Shown here in pieces: positions 25,957-33,945 of a stretch of DNA of 64,000 nt (position 1 is its first letter; each line of letters opens with the position of its first letter). Source of the stretch: Methylobacterium oxalidis. Lineage in GTDB: Bacteria; Pseudomonadota; Alphaproteobacteria; Rhizobiales; Beijerinckiaceae. The stretch lies in the NCBI RefSeq assembly GCF_007992195.1, contig NZ_BJZU01000061.1:1-64000 (forward strand), read 5' to 3'. The position numbers were made by a program, and so were the translations under genes. Under the pieces are notes generated by a model that saw nothing but the letters and a program-made list of their open reading frames with translations, did not search any database and was not told the origin of the DNA.

Positions 25957-27750
25957 TCAGGCCTTCATGCGCACGTAGGTGCCGGGCGCCGGGCCGAGCG
26001 AGGGGAGGGCGTCGCCGCCGGGCTTTCGCGCCGGCACCCGCTCCGGCGCCTGCTTCTCGAGCCACGCGAACCAGTAGGGCCACCACGAGCCCTTGGTCTC
26101 GGTCGCGGCCTCGATCCAGTCCTCCAGGCGGCCCGTGGCCGGGCCGCCGGTCCAGAAGCCGTATTTCGGCTTCGCGGGCGGGTTCACGACGCCCGCGATG
26201 TGGCCCGAACCCGCCAGCACGTAATCGACCTTGCCGCCGAACCGCGCCGAGCCCTCGAAGACCGAGCGCGCAGGCGCGATGTGGTCCTCGCGGGTGGCGA
26301 GGTTGAAGATCGGCACCTTCACCTTCTTGAGATCGAGCCGGACGTTGCCGATCACCATCTTCCCCTTGGAGAGGTTGTTCTCCAAGTAGCAGTTGCGCAG
26401 GTAGAAGGAGTGGTTGGCCGCGGGCATGCGGGTGGCGTCGGCATTCCAGTAGAGAAGGTCGAAGGCCATCGGGGCCTTGCCCTTCACGTAGTTGTTGACG
26501 ACGTAGGACCAGATCAGGTCGTTCGGCCGCAGCATGTTGAAGGCGTTGGCCATGCGCGAGCCGTCGAGGTAGCCGCGCTGCTTCATGCGCGCCTCGATGC
26601 CCTGGATCTGCTCCTCGTCGGCGAAGACCTTCAGGTCGCCCGCGTGGGTGAAATCGACCTGCGTGGTGAGGAGCGTCGCGCTCCTGATGCGCCGGTTGCC
26701 GGTCGCCGCCTGCATGGCGAGCGTCACGGCGAGCAGCGTGCCGCCGACGCAGTAGCCCGCCGCCGCCACCTCGGTCTCGCCCGTGGCGATGCCGATCGCG
26801 TCGATCGCCGCCTCGATGCCCTCCCGCATGTAGCTCTCGAAATCCTTGTCGGCGTGGCGCTCGTCCGGGTTGACCCAGGAGATGCAGAACACCGTCAGCC
26901 CCTGCGAGACCATCCAGTTGATGAGGCTCTTCTGGGGGTTGAGATCGAGGATGTAGAACTTGTTGATCCAGGGCGGCACGATCAGGAAGGGCCGCTTCAG
27001 CACCGTCTCGGTCTGGGGCGCGTACTGGATCAATTCCATGAGGTCGTTGCGGAAGATCACCTCGCCCGGCGTCACGGCGACGTTCCGGCCGACCTCGAAG
27101 CCGGACGGGTCGGTCTGGCGCACGCGCAGTTCGCCCTTGCCCGCCTCGATGTCCTCCGCGAGCATCTTCATGCCGCGCACGAGGTTGGCGCCGCCCTCCT
27201 CCAGCGTGTGGCGGAGCAGCTCGGGGTTCGTCATCACGAAGTTCGAGGGCGACAGGGCGCCCACGATCTGCCGCAGGTAGAACTGCGCCTTGTGCCGGGT
27301 GTGCTCGTCGATTCCCTCGGCCCGCTCCACGAGCCCCTCCGCCCAGCGGGAGGTGATGAGATAGCTCTGCTTCAGGAAGTCGAAGACCGGGTTGGTCGAC
27401 CATTCCGCGTGGGCGAAGCGGTTGTCCCTCGGCTCCGGCACGGCGACGGGCGGGGCGTTCTCGCCCTGCATCCGAAACCAGGTCGAGCCCCACAGGTTCA
27501 CGAAAGCCTCGCTCAGCGCGGTCTGCGCCTCCAGCGTCTTCTGCGGGTCGGACAGCCATTTCTCGGCCACCGTGCCGAGCGTCCGGACCACGTCGCCGAC
27601 CTCGTCCGAGGCACCCGGCTTCACGCCGTCCCCGTCGAGCGGCTTGAAGTAGGTGGCGGCGGTGCGGCCGAATTCCTCCACGAACTGGCTGGCGTTGCGC
27701 GACAGCGCCTCGAAGTCGGGCATCTGTGCCGGCGTCTTATGCTCCGTCAC
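25957..27750 (-). CDS. phaC: Class I polyhydroxyalkanoate synthase PhaC
   Basis: 597 aa from GTG 27750, preceded by AGGGAGAG. PhaC polymerises 3-hydroxyacyl-CoA into storage polyester. The lipase-like box GYCVGG carries the catalytic Cys334. The acid Asp489 is in TREDHIAP and the catalytic His517 in GSGHIAGVVNPP. PPWINKFYILDLNPQKSLIN and the conserved Trp-rich GSWWPYWFAWL end segment are also diagnostic. The length fits class I enzymes, which work alone without PhaE or PhaR. No phaA, phaB or phasin gene is adjacent. Confidence 0.96.
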   Translation of the reverse strand: MTEHKTPAQMPDFEALSRNASQFVEEFGRTAATYFKPLDGDGVKPGASDEVGDVVRTLGTVAEKWLSDPQKTLEAQTALSEAFVNLWGSTWFRMQGENAPPVAVPEPRDNRFAHAEWSTNPVFDFLKQSYLITSRWAEGLVERAEGIDEHTRHKAQFYLRQIVGALSPSNFVMTNPELLRHTLEEGGANLVRGMKMLAEDIEAGKGELRVRQTDPSGFEVGRNVAVTPGEVIFRNDLMELIQYAPQTETVLKRPFLIVPPWINKFYILDLNPQKSLINWMVSQGLTVFCISWVNPDERHADKDFESYMREGIEAAIDAIGIATGETEVAAAGYCVGGTLLAVTLAMQAATGNRRIRSATLLTTQVDFTHAGDLKVFADEEQIQGIEARMKQRGYLDGSRMANAFNMLRPNDLIWSYVVNNYVKGKAPMAFDLLYWNADATRMPAANHSFYLRNCYLENNLSKGKMVIGNVRLDLKKVKVPIFNLATREDHIAPARSVFEGSARFGGKVDYVLAGSGHIAGVVNPPAKPKYGFWTGGPATGRLEDWIEAATETKGSWWPYWFAWLEKQAPERVPARKPGGDALPSLGPAPGTYVRMKA

Positions 27751-27901
27751 GCGCTTGTCTCTCCCTGTCTCCGCCGCGTTCAGGACGCGGCGGCACGCTC
27801 GCCCGCCGCTACAGTCCCGGGAGCCTCGTTTCCGACAAATTAACGCTTCACCCCAAGTTTTCGCCACCCCCGCCGGATCTGTTTACCGCTACAGAACGCA
27901 C

Positions 27902-28291
27902 ATGGCCTCAGCCCGACATGCCCTCAGCGCCGTCGCGCTCCTCGTTTCGGCGCTGACGGCCGCCTGCTCCGCGGACACGAGCCCGCTGCGGCTCGCCGAG
28001 CCGGCGAAGCGGAATCCGGAGACGCCGGACTTCGTGGCGGCCTCGCGCCGGGGCGGGGACTACCTGCCGGTCGGCATCTCGGCCCCGCAGCGGCCCGTGC
28101 GGGCGAAATCGGCGGAGAGCCAGAAGGCGCTCGCGGCCGAGCTCGAGGGCGCCCGCAGCCGCAACGAGGCGCGCGGGCGCGCCGCGGAAGGGGAGGGCAA
28201 AGGGGCCGGCAAGGGCGCTGGCGAGGGCGCTGGCAAGAGCTCCGGCAAGAGTACGGGGCAGGGCGCCGCTCCGGGCGCCGGCGCCGAGTGA
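27902..28291 (+). CDS. Small putative lipoprotein with Gly/Ala/Lys-rich tail
   Basis: 129 aa. The signal peptide ends in a lipobox, LTAAC, with the modified Cys at position 22, so it should be membrane-anchored in the periplasm. The middle part is charged. The last 35 residues are a repetitive run of Gly, Lys, Ala and Ser (units such as GKGAGKGAGEG and GKSSGKSTG), probably disordered. The gene is divergent from phaC with a 150-base gap. No family is recognised. Confidence 0.65.
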   Translation: MASARHALSAVALLVSALTAACSADTSPLRLAEPAKRNPETPDFVAASRRGGDYLPVGISAPQRPVRAKSAESQKALAAELEGARSRNEARGRAAEGEGKGAGKGAGEGAGKSSGKSTGQGAAPGAGAE

Positions 28292-28383
28292 ATTTTCCGG
28301 GTCGGCGGATCTGCCCCGAGATGGTAGACAGGCCGATCCCGCTATTCGATGACCCGCACGCGCGAATCACGGGACCCGCGCCG

Positions 28384-29619
28384 ATGGACAACGCCAAGAC
28401 CATGACCGATTTCCACCGCATCAAGAGACTGCCGCCCTACGTCTTCGAGCAGGTGAACCGGATCAAGGCCGCCGCCCGCGCCAACGGCGCCGACATCGTC
28501 GATCTCGGCATGGGCAACCCGGACCTCGACGCGCCGCGCCACGTCATCGCCAAGCTCGTCGAGACGGCGGGCCGCCCGCGCACCGATCGCTACTCCGCCT
28601 CGAAGGGCATCGCGGGGCTGCGCCGGGCCCAGGCCGGATACTACCAGCGCCGCTTCGGCGTGAGCCTGAACCCGGACACGCAGGTCGTCGCCACCCTCGG
28701 CTCCAAGGAGGGTTTCGCCAACATGGCGCAGGCCATCACGGCGCCGGGCGACGTGGTGCTGGTGCCGAACCCGAGCTACCCGATCCACGCCTTCGGCTTC
28801 CTGATGGCGGGCGGCGTGATCCGCTCCGTGCCGGCCGAGCCGACGCCCGCCTTCTTCCCCGCGGTCGAGAAGGCGATGCAGCACTCGATCCCGAAGCCGG
28901 TGGCTCTCGTCGTCTGCTACCCCTCGAACCCGACCGCCTACGTCGCCTCGCTGGATTTCTACAAGGACCTCGTCGCCTTCGCGAAGCGCCACGAGATCAT
29001 CATCCTGTCGGACCTCGCCTACGCCGAGGTCTACTTCGACGGCGAGCCCCCGCCCTCCGTGCTGCAGGTGCCGGGCGCGATGGACTGCACCGTGGAATTC
29101 ACCTCGCTCTCGAAGACATACTCGATGGCGGGCTGGCGGATGGGCTTCGCGGTCGGCAACGAGCGCCTGCTCGCGGCGCTGACCCGCGTGAAGTCCTACC
29201 TCGATTACGGCGCCTTCACGCCGATCCAGGTGGCGGCGACCGCGGCCATCAACGGGCCGGACGCCTGCATCGCGGAGATGCGTGCGATCTACAAGAAGCG
29301 CCGCGACGTCATGGTCGATTCGTTCGGCAAGGCCGGCTGGCAGATCCCGGCGCCCTCCGCCTCGATGTTCGCCTGGGTGCCGATCCCCGACCGCTTCAAG
29401 CATCTCGGCAGCCTGGAGTTCTCCAAGCTCCTCGTGGAGAAGGCCGATACCGCTGTGGCGCCGGGCATCGGCTTCGGCGAGCACGGGGACGAGTTCGTGC
29501 GCATCGCCCTCGTCGAGAACGAGCAGCGCATCCGCCAGGCCGCCCGCAACGTCCGCCGCTTCCTCGAGACGGCGGACCGCACGCTCCACAACGTCGTGCC
29601 GATGGCCAAGGCCGTCTGA
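28384..29619 (+). CDS. alaC: AlaC-like class I/II aminotransferase
   Basis: 411 aa from ATG 28384 (other in-frame starts at 28288, 28321 and 28402). PLP-dependent fold-type I enzyme. Pyridine-contact and core motifs are DLGMGNPDLDAP, TLGSKEG, VLVPNPSYPIHAFGF, CYPSNPTAY, LSDLAYAEVYFDG, and the Schiff-base Lys244 in SLSKTYSMAGWRMGF. The sequence tracks E. coli AlaC (glutamate-pyruvate transaminase) through its length. The same family is often annotated as LL-diaminopimelate aminotransferase, so substrate is not certain. Confidence 0.88.
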   Translation: MDNAKTMTDFHRIKRLPPYVFEQVNRIKAAARANGADIVDLGMGNPDLDAPRHVIAKLVETAGRPRTDRYSASKGIAGLRRAQAGYYQRRFGVSLNPDTQVVATLGSKEGFANMAQAITAPGDVVLVPNPSYPIHAFGFLMAGGVIRSVPAEPTPAFFPAVEKAMQHSIPKPVALVVCYPSNPTAYVASLDFYKDLVAFAKRHEIIILSDLAYAEVYFDGEPPPSVLQVPGAMDCTVEFTSLSKTYSMAGWRMGFAVGNERLLAALTRVKSYLDYGAFTPIQVAATAAINGPDACIAEMRAIYKKRRDVMVDSFGKAGWQIPAPSASMFAWVPIPDRFKHLGSLEFSKLLVEKADTAVAPGIGFGEHGDEFVRIALVENEQRIRQAARNVRRFLETADRTLHNVVPMAKAV

Positions 29620-29646
29620 TCCGGGCGCCGCGGATCGCGGACGAAC

Positions 29647-29672
29647 CCCCGCCGCGCGTTGTTGCGGCGGGG
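29647..29672 (+). terminator. Hairpin after the aminotransferase gene
   Basis: Nine-base arms CCCCGCCGC and GCGGCGGGG with the 8-base loop GCGTTGTT lie 27 bases after the stop. No T-run follows, so termination efficiency is uncertain. Confidence 0.5.
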
Positions 29673-29781
29673 CGACAGGCGGCGGCAAAGCGGAACCGTG
29701 CGGTCATCGGCGCTTGTCAGGCGAGGGCCTTGACCGCAAGGCTCGGCGGGACTGTTTCGACACCCGCGTTCCGAGGGTTGC

Positions 29782-29994
29782 ATGCGCCGCCTGAACCTGC
29801 TCGCCGCCCTCCTGCTCACCGGTGCCGCCGGTGCCTGTGCGCCGAACCCGATCATCGCCCGCGATCCGGTTCCGGCGCCGGGGCCGGAGGTCGGCTACGT
29901 CTGCGACTCCCGGCCCCTCGTGCTCAACGCCTTCGACACGAAGTGCACCCCCGTCGCCCGCGAGCCGCAGGTCGTGCTGCGCTCGAAGGGCTGA
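29782..29994 (+). CDS. Very small exported protein / putative lipoprotein (70 aa)
   Basis: 70 aa with a clear signal sequence MRRLNLLAALLLTGAAGAC. The Cys at 19 could be lipidated, although the residues before it are a weak lipobox. Two further cysteines in the mature part (YVCDSRPL and DTKCTPVA) could pair. No family is recognised. A second small exported-protein gene follows on the same strand after 91 bases. Confidence 0.6.
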   Translation: MRRLNLLAALLLTGAAGACAPNPIIARDPVPAPGPEVGYVCDSRPLVLNAFDTKCTPVAREPQVVLRSKG

Positions 29995-30085
29995 GGGACC
30001 GAAACGGACAGGAAAGGCGGACGGGCATAGGTTCGCCCGGCCCTTCCCGGGAGCCGGGCCCCGCGCCCGCGACGGAGATCCCCGC

Positions 30086-30433
30086 GTGAGCCACATCCGA
30101 CCCGCCATCGCCGCGAGCCTTCTCGGCCTCTGCCTGGCCGCCCCGCAGGGCGCCTCGGCGCAGGGCGTCCCGTCCTACTACATGGGTGGGGAGGGGCCGA
30201 CCGTGCTGCAGGTCGATCCGGATTCCGGCAGGCCGGTGGCCCCGCCCTACCGGCAGGACCTGCTCGCCGTGCCGGCGGTGCCGGTGCCGCATGTGATGAA
30301 CGGCGGCGGCTTCGGCCTCACCGGCAACGCCTACTACTACGACAGCGACACGGAGACGACGCTGGGGCGCCGCCACCGGCCGCGCGTGTTCGTGCTGGTG
30401 CCTGCCCCGGTGCCGCCGGTGGTCGCCCGCTGA
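30086..30433 (+). CDS. Small exported Tyr/Pro-rich protein of unknown function
   Basis: 115 aa starting at GTG 30086. The signal peptide runs to about residue 26 (LLGLCLAAPQGASAQG). The mature part is rich in Pro, Gly and Tyr (VPSYYMGGEGPTVLQVDPDS; GNAYYYDSDTE) and ends in a Val/Pro-rich run. No domain is recognised. It probably localises to the periplasm or surface. Confidence 0.55.
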   Translation: MSHIRPAIAASLLGLCLAAPQGASAQGVPSYYMGGEGPTVLQVDPDSGRPVAPPYRQDLLAVPAVPVPHVMNGGGFGLTGNAYYYDSDTETTLGRRHRPRVFVLVPAPVPPVVAR

Positions 30434-30446
30434 GGCTCCGGCCGGC

Positions 30447-30806
30447 TCAATCCTTCATAGGATCGTGACCCCAGTTCATCAGCGACATCCGCCAGGGTGA
30501 ATCCGGGTCCTGCCGCGCCCTGCCGCCCTGGGCGAGGTGGCGGTGCACGTAGGAGACCACTTTGCGCATGTGGGCGTAGTCGTCCTCGGTCAGGTCGGCC
30601 TTCTTCCTGTCCTTGATCTCCAGGATGCGCCGTCCCTCCCGGTGCCCGGTGGACTCGCCGCCGTCGGTCTTCTGGCCGACGGCTTGGCTCGCCTCCGAAT
30701 CGAGGTGCTTGCGCAGCGCCGCCGGCGTCATGTTGACGGCCTCGTTGAACGCATCCCAGGTCTTGGCGTCGTCTGCCCTCGCGTCGTCGGTCTCCGTCTT
30801 CGCCAT
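30447..30806 (-). CDS. DUF3140 domain protein
   Basis: 119 aa from ATG 30806 (ATG 30815 also possible). It is hydrophilic with no signal. The core from about 15 to 100 fits DUF3140: TWDAFNEAVNMTPAALRKHL, then HREGRRILEIKDRKKADLTE, then DDYAHMRKVVSYVHRHLAQG. The C-terminus SPWRMSLMNWGHDPMKD is also typical. DUF3140 proteins are small, soluble and found in many soil bacteria; function is unknown. It is divergent from prfB. Confidence 0.8.
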   Translation of the reverse strand: MAKTETDDARADDAKTWDAFNEAVNMTPAALRKHLDSEASQAVGQKTDGGESTGHREGRRILEIKDRKKADLTEDDYAHMRKVVSYVHRHLAQGGRARQDPDSPWRMSLMNWGHDPMKD

Positions 30807-30962
30807 CGCGCGCATGCTCCCGCAGGTTGCAACGTTGGGTACCAACGCCTGAGCACGCGGCGGTTTCGCGGACGGGGCGTCGCAGGGGAGGCGGCGTTTA
30901 CAGGGGATCGCCGGGCCGGTATCAGGCCCCTCCGACTTCGCCACACGAGTGAAACCCGCCAG

Positions 30963-32091
30963 ATGCGCGCCGAGATCGAGCAAGCCTCGGATGCCGCCAA
31001 GCAGTCGATCGGACTGCTGAGGAGGCATCTTTGACTGGGATACTGTCGAGAAACGCCTCGCGGAGCTGAACGCCGCGTCGGAGGACCCGGAACTCTGGAA
31101 CGACGCCGAGGCCGCGCAGAAGGTGATGCGCGACCGCACCCAGCTCGACGAGGCGGTCTCCGCCATCAAGCGGCTGGAACAGGACCTCGACGACGCCCAC
31201 ACCCTGATCGAGCTCGGCGAGGCCGAGGACGACCAGGGCACGATCGAGGAGGGCGAGCGGGCCGTGCGGGCCGTCGAGGCCGAGGCCGCGCGCCGCCAGA
31301 TCGAAAGCCTGCTCTCCGGCGAGGCCGACGGGTTCGACACCTACCTCGAGGTGCATTCGGGCGCCGGCGGCACGGAGAGCCAGGACTGGGCCAACATGCT
31401 CCAGCGCATGTACGCCCGCTGGGCCGAGCGCCGGAAGTACAAGGTCGACATCGTGGAGTGGTCCGAAGGCGAGGAGGCCGGCATCAAGGGCGCCACCCTC
31501 CTCATCAAGGGCCACAACGCCTACGGCTGGCTCAAGACCGAATCCGGCGTGCACCGGCTCGTGCGGATCTCGCCCTACGATTCGAGCGCGCGCCGCCACA
31601 CGAGCTTCGCCAGCGTCTGGGTCTACCCGGTCATCGATGACCGGATCGAGATCGAGATCAAGGAATCGGACTGCCGGATCGACACCTACCGCTCGTCCGG
31701 CGCCGGGGGCCAGCACGTCAACACGACCGATTCGGCGGTGCGCATCACGCACATCCCGACTGGCATCGTCGTGGCCTGCCAGCAGGAGCGCTCGCAGCAC
31801 AAGAACCGGGCCACGGCCTGGAACATGCTGCGCGCCCGCCTGTACGAGGCCGAGCTGAAGAAGCGGGAGGAGAAGGCCAACGCCGAGGCAGCCGCCAAGA
31901 CGGATATCGGCTGGGGTCACCAGATCCGCTCCTACGTGCTGCAGCCCTACCAGCTGGTGAAGGACCTGCGCACGGGCACCCAGTCCACGAGCCCGGACGA
32001 CGTGCTCGACGGCGATCTCGACCCGTTCATGGAGGCGTCGCTCGCCCAGCGCGTCTACGGCGGCGCCGAGGCGGTCGACGACATCGACTGA
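30963..32091 (+). CDS. prfB: Peptide chain release factor 2 (programmed +1 frameshift)
   Basis: The coding sequence joins 30963-31031 to 31033-32091 through a +1 shift at CTT TGA C, giving 375 aa. RF2 ends translation at UGA and UAA. The GGQ hydrolysis motif is in SGAGGQHVNTTDSAVR. The stop-recognition tripeptide, SPF in E. coli, reads SPY here (ISPYDSSARRHTSF); I recall this as usual for Alphaproteobacteria but have not checked it. The short first frame of 23 codons and the frameshift site match the classic autoregulated prfB. It is convergent with an M23 peptidase gene, 4 bases apart. Confidence 0.95.
31020..31035 (+). promoter_or_regulatory. prfB programmed frameshift site
   Basis: AGGAGG CAT CTT TGA C: an internal Shine-Dalgarno-like AGGAGG, 3 bases, then the slippery CTT followed by in-frame TGA with C. 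When RF2 is scarce, ribosomes pause at TGA and shift +1 to read GAC, making more RF2. Confidence 0.93.
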
Positions 32092-32095
32092 CGCC

Positions 32096-33238
32096 TCAGG
32101 GCGCGTTGAACTGCCAGGCGTCGAGATCGGCGCCGACCCTCAGGAAGCGCTGCGGATCGACGGGCTCCCCGTCGATCCGGGTCTCGTAATGCAGGTGGCT
32201 GCCCGTGGAGCGGCCGGTCGAGCCGACCCGCCCCACGACGTCGCCCGCTCGGACCCACTGGCCCGGCGTCACGGAAAGCCGCGCCAGGTGCGCGTAGCGG
32301 GTGACGAGGCCGTGCCCGTGGTCGATCTCGACCATGTTGCCGTAGCCGCCCGCCGTCTCCGCGGCGGTGACGCGCCCGGGCGCCGTGGCGCGCGCCGGCT
32401 CCCCGAACTCCGCCTTGAGGTCGAGACCGGTGTGGAGGGCGAGCCCGCGCGTGAACGGGTCGAGCCGCGTGCCGAAGCCGCTCGACAGGCTGAACTCCCC
32501 GAGGATCGGCCGCCGCAGCGGCAGGTCGGCCGCGATCCGGCGCAGGCGCGCCTCGTCGCCGCGCGCCCGCTGCGCCTGAGCGAGGGCGAGCGCGAAGGGG
32601 TCGCCGCTCACCGGCACGAGCGGGCCTCCGAGCCCCGGCGCCGGCCGGTCGAAGCGGTGCGGATCGAGGCCGGTGCGCGCGACGAGGCCGCGCAGCCGCT
32701 CGGCGCCGCGCCCGGCGCGGGCGGCAAGGCGGCCGAGGCCGCGCGACTGTGCCTCGCCGAACCGGTCGAGGTCGCGCTCGAGGCCAGCGAGCCGGGTCCC
32801 GAGATCGCGGGCGGAGCGCCGGCCGAGCGCCCCTTCTGCGCCGCGCAGTTCGAGCGCGGCCGGCGGAGGCTCCGGCAGGGATCCCGTGGCGATCGAATCG
32901 GTGGCGTTCGGTGGTGCCTCGCCCGTGAGGTCGGCGATCGCCGCCTGCCGCCGCTCCAGGCCGGCCTGCCGCTCCGCCAGGGCCGAGAGGCGGCTCTCGA
33001 GGCCGTCGCGGTCGACGGCGCGCTGAGTGTTGGTGCGATCGAGGCTCGTCTGAAGCTCGGCGATGCGCGCCTCGTAGGCCGCCTGCATGGCGGCCTGGCG
33101 CGCCACGAATCGGGCCAGCACCTCGTCGTGGAAGACGAGCACGTAGGTGGCGCCCGCCGCCCAGAGCGTCGTGACCACGAGGCCGAACCAGACGGCGCGG
33201 AGCGAATTCGAGGGCGCGGCCCGCGTGGTGAGTGGCAT
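32096..33238 (-). CDS. M23-family (LytM) peptidoglycan peptidase, membrane-anchored
   Basis: 380 aa. A short cytoplasmic tail precedes one TM helix (about 14-36). A long coiled-coil region (about 45-200, repeated Arg/Glu/Leu stretches such as LESRLSALAERQAGLERRQA) leads to the M23 domain (about 245-375). Zn-binding motif H-x3-D is in HTGLDL and the second H-x-H pair in GSHLHYE, so the domain appears catalytically intact. SSGFGTRLDPFTRG and VEIDHGHGLVTRYAHL are also typical. The coiled coil resembles divisome/EnvC-like factors. A CtrA-like box lies about 30 bases upstream of its start. Confidence 0.9.
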   Translation of the reverse strand: MPLTTRAAPSNSLRAVWFGLVVTTLWAAGATYVLVFHDEVLARFVARQAAMQAAYEARIAELQTSLDRTNTQRAVDRDGLESRLSALAERQAGLERRQAAIADLTGEAPPNATDSIATGSLPEPPPAALELRGAEGALGRRSARDLGTRLAGLERDLDRFGEAQSRGLGRLAARAGRGAERLRGLVARTGLDPHRFDRPAPGLGGPLVPVSGDPFALALAQAQRARGDEARLRRIAADLPLRRPILGEFSLSSGFGTRLDPFTRGLALHTGLDLKAEFGEPARATAPGRVTAAETAGGYGNMVEIDHGHGLVTRYAHLARLSVTPGQWVRAGDVVGRVGSTGRSTGSHLHYETRIDGEPVDPQRFLRVGADLDAWQFNAP

Positions 33239-33266
33239 CAGGACCGACCCGTGAGGCGAGCCGGCA

Positions 33267-33281
33267 TTAAGCCAGGGTCAA
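33267..33281 (-). promoter_or_regulatory. Weak candidate CtrA box upstream of the M23 peptidase
   Basis: TTAAGCCAGGGTCAA is TTAA-N7-TCAA, one mismatch from the CtrA consensus, about 29 bp upstream of the M23 gene start. CtrA controls several cell-envelope genes in Caulobacter, but a lone match near a start can arise by chance. Confidence 0.3.
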
Positions 33282-33298
33282 GGTTAACGGAGCGACAA

Positions 33299-33334
33299 TG
33301 CCTGGGAGGAAGAACCTAGTTCCTCCCTCCGGCA
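33299..33334 (-). terminator. Hairpin after bcp
   Basis: Inner arms GGGAGGAA and TTCCTCCC (33304-33311, 33320-33327) with an 8-base loop are extended by outer TGCC/GGCA. It sits just downstream of bcp on the minus strand and upstream of the M23 gene. No T-run follows. Confidence 0.55.
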
Positions 33335-33340
33335 ATCCCA

Positions 33341-33811
33341 TCAGGCCAGGTCGCGGGCCGCCTGCAGGACCTCGTCGGCATGCCCCGGCACCTTCACCTT
33401 CGTCCAGATCCGGCCGATGCGGCCCTCGCGGTCGACGAGCACCGTGGTGCGCTCGACGCCCATGTATTTGCGGCCGTACATGCTCTTCTCGACCCAGACG
33501 CCGTAGGCTTCGAGCATCGTCTTGGCCTCGTCCGAAGCGAGCGGGAAGGTGAGGCCGTACTTCGCCCGGAACTTGTCGTGACTCTTCACCGAGTCCGGCG
33601 AGACCCCGATCACTTTCGCGTTGGCGGCGGCGAAGGCGTCGAGGAGCGCGTTGAAGCCCTGCGCCTCCAGGGTGCACCCACTCGTGTCGTCCTTCGGGTA
33701 GAAGTAGAGCACGACCTTGTGACCCTTCAGGTCGGCGAGCCGGATTGTCTCGCCGCCCGCGCCGGGCAAAGCGAAATCGGGGGCGGGATCGCCGGTCTCG
33801 AGCGCCATCAT
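33341..33811 (-). CDS. bcp: Thioredoxin-dependent peroxiredoxin Bcp (BCP/PrxQ family)
   Basis: 156 aa; two ATGs at 33811 and 33808. The thioredoxin-fold domain fills the protein: GDPAPDFALPG, VVLYFYPKDDTSGCTLEAQG, VIGVSPDSVKSHDKF, RTTVLVDREGRIG. Cys46 in TSGCT is the peroxidatic cysteine. The resolving cysteine five residues later in E. coli Bcp is absent (Gln here), and no other cysteine is visible, so it should work as a 1-Cys enzyme. It reduces hydroperoxides in the cytoplasm. Confidence 0.93.
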   Translation of the reverse strand: MMALETGDPAPDFALPGAGGETIRLADLKGHKVVLYFYPKDDTSGCTLEAQGFNALLDAFAAANAKVIGVSPDSVKSHDKFRAKYGLTFPLASDEAKTMLEAYGVWVEKSMYGRKYMGVERTTVLVDREGRIGRIWTKVKVPGHADEVLQAARDLA

Positions 33812-33945
33812 GCCTTCCTTTCGGCCGATTATGGGTGTCCGGTGAGGAACGCCATCCGCGAGACGCCGACGAGGCGGCCACGAAACACGGATGTCCCTCG
33901 ATCTCTAGGCCGAGCGGGCAAACCGATCCAGCGGTCAAGGTAGGA

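Noticed and set aside
24455..27559. A 1034-codon minus-strand frame spanning the FadL gene and most of phaC
   Set aside because: It crosses two recognised genes and reads as Arg/Gly-rich low-complexity protein. It also passes through a clear terminator.
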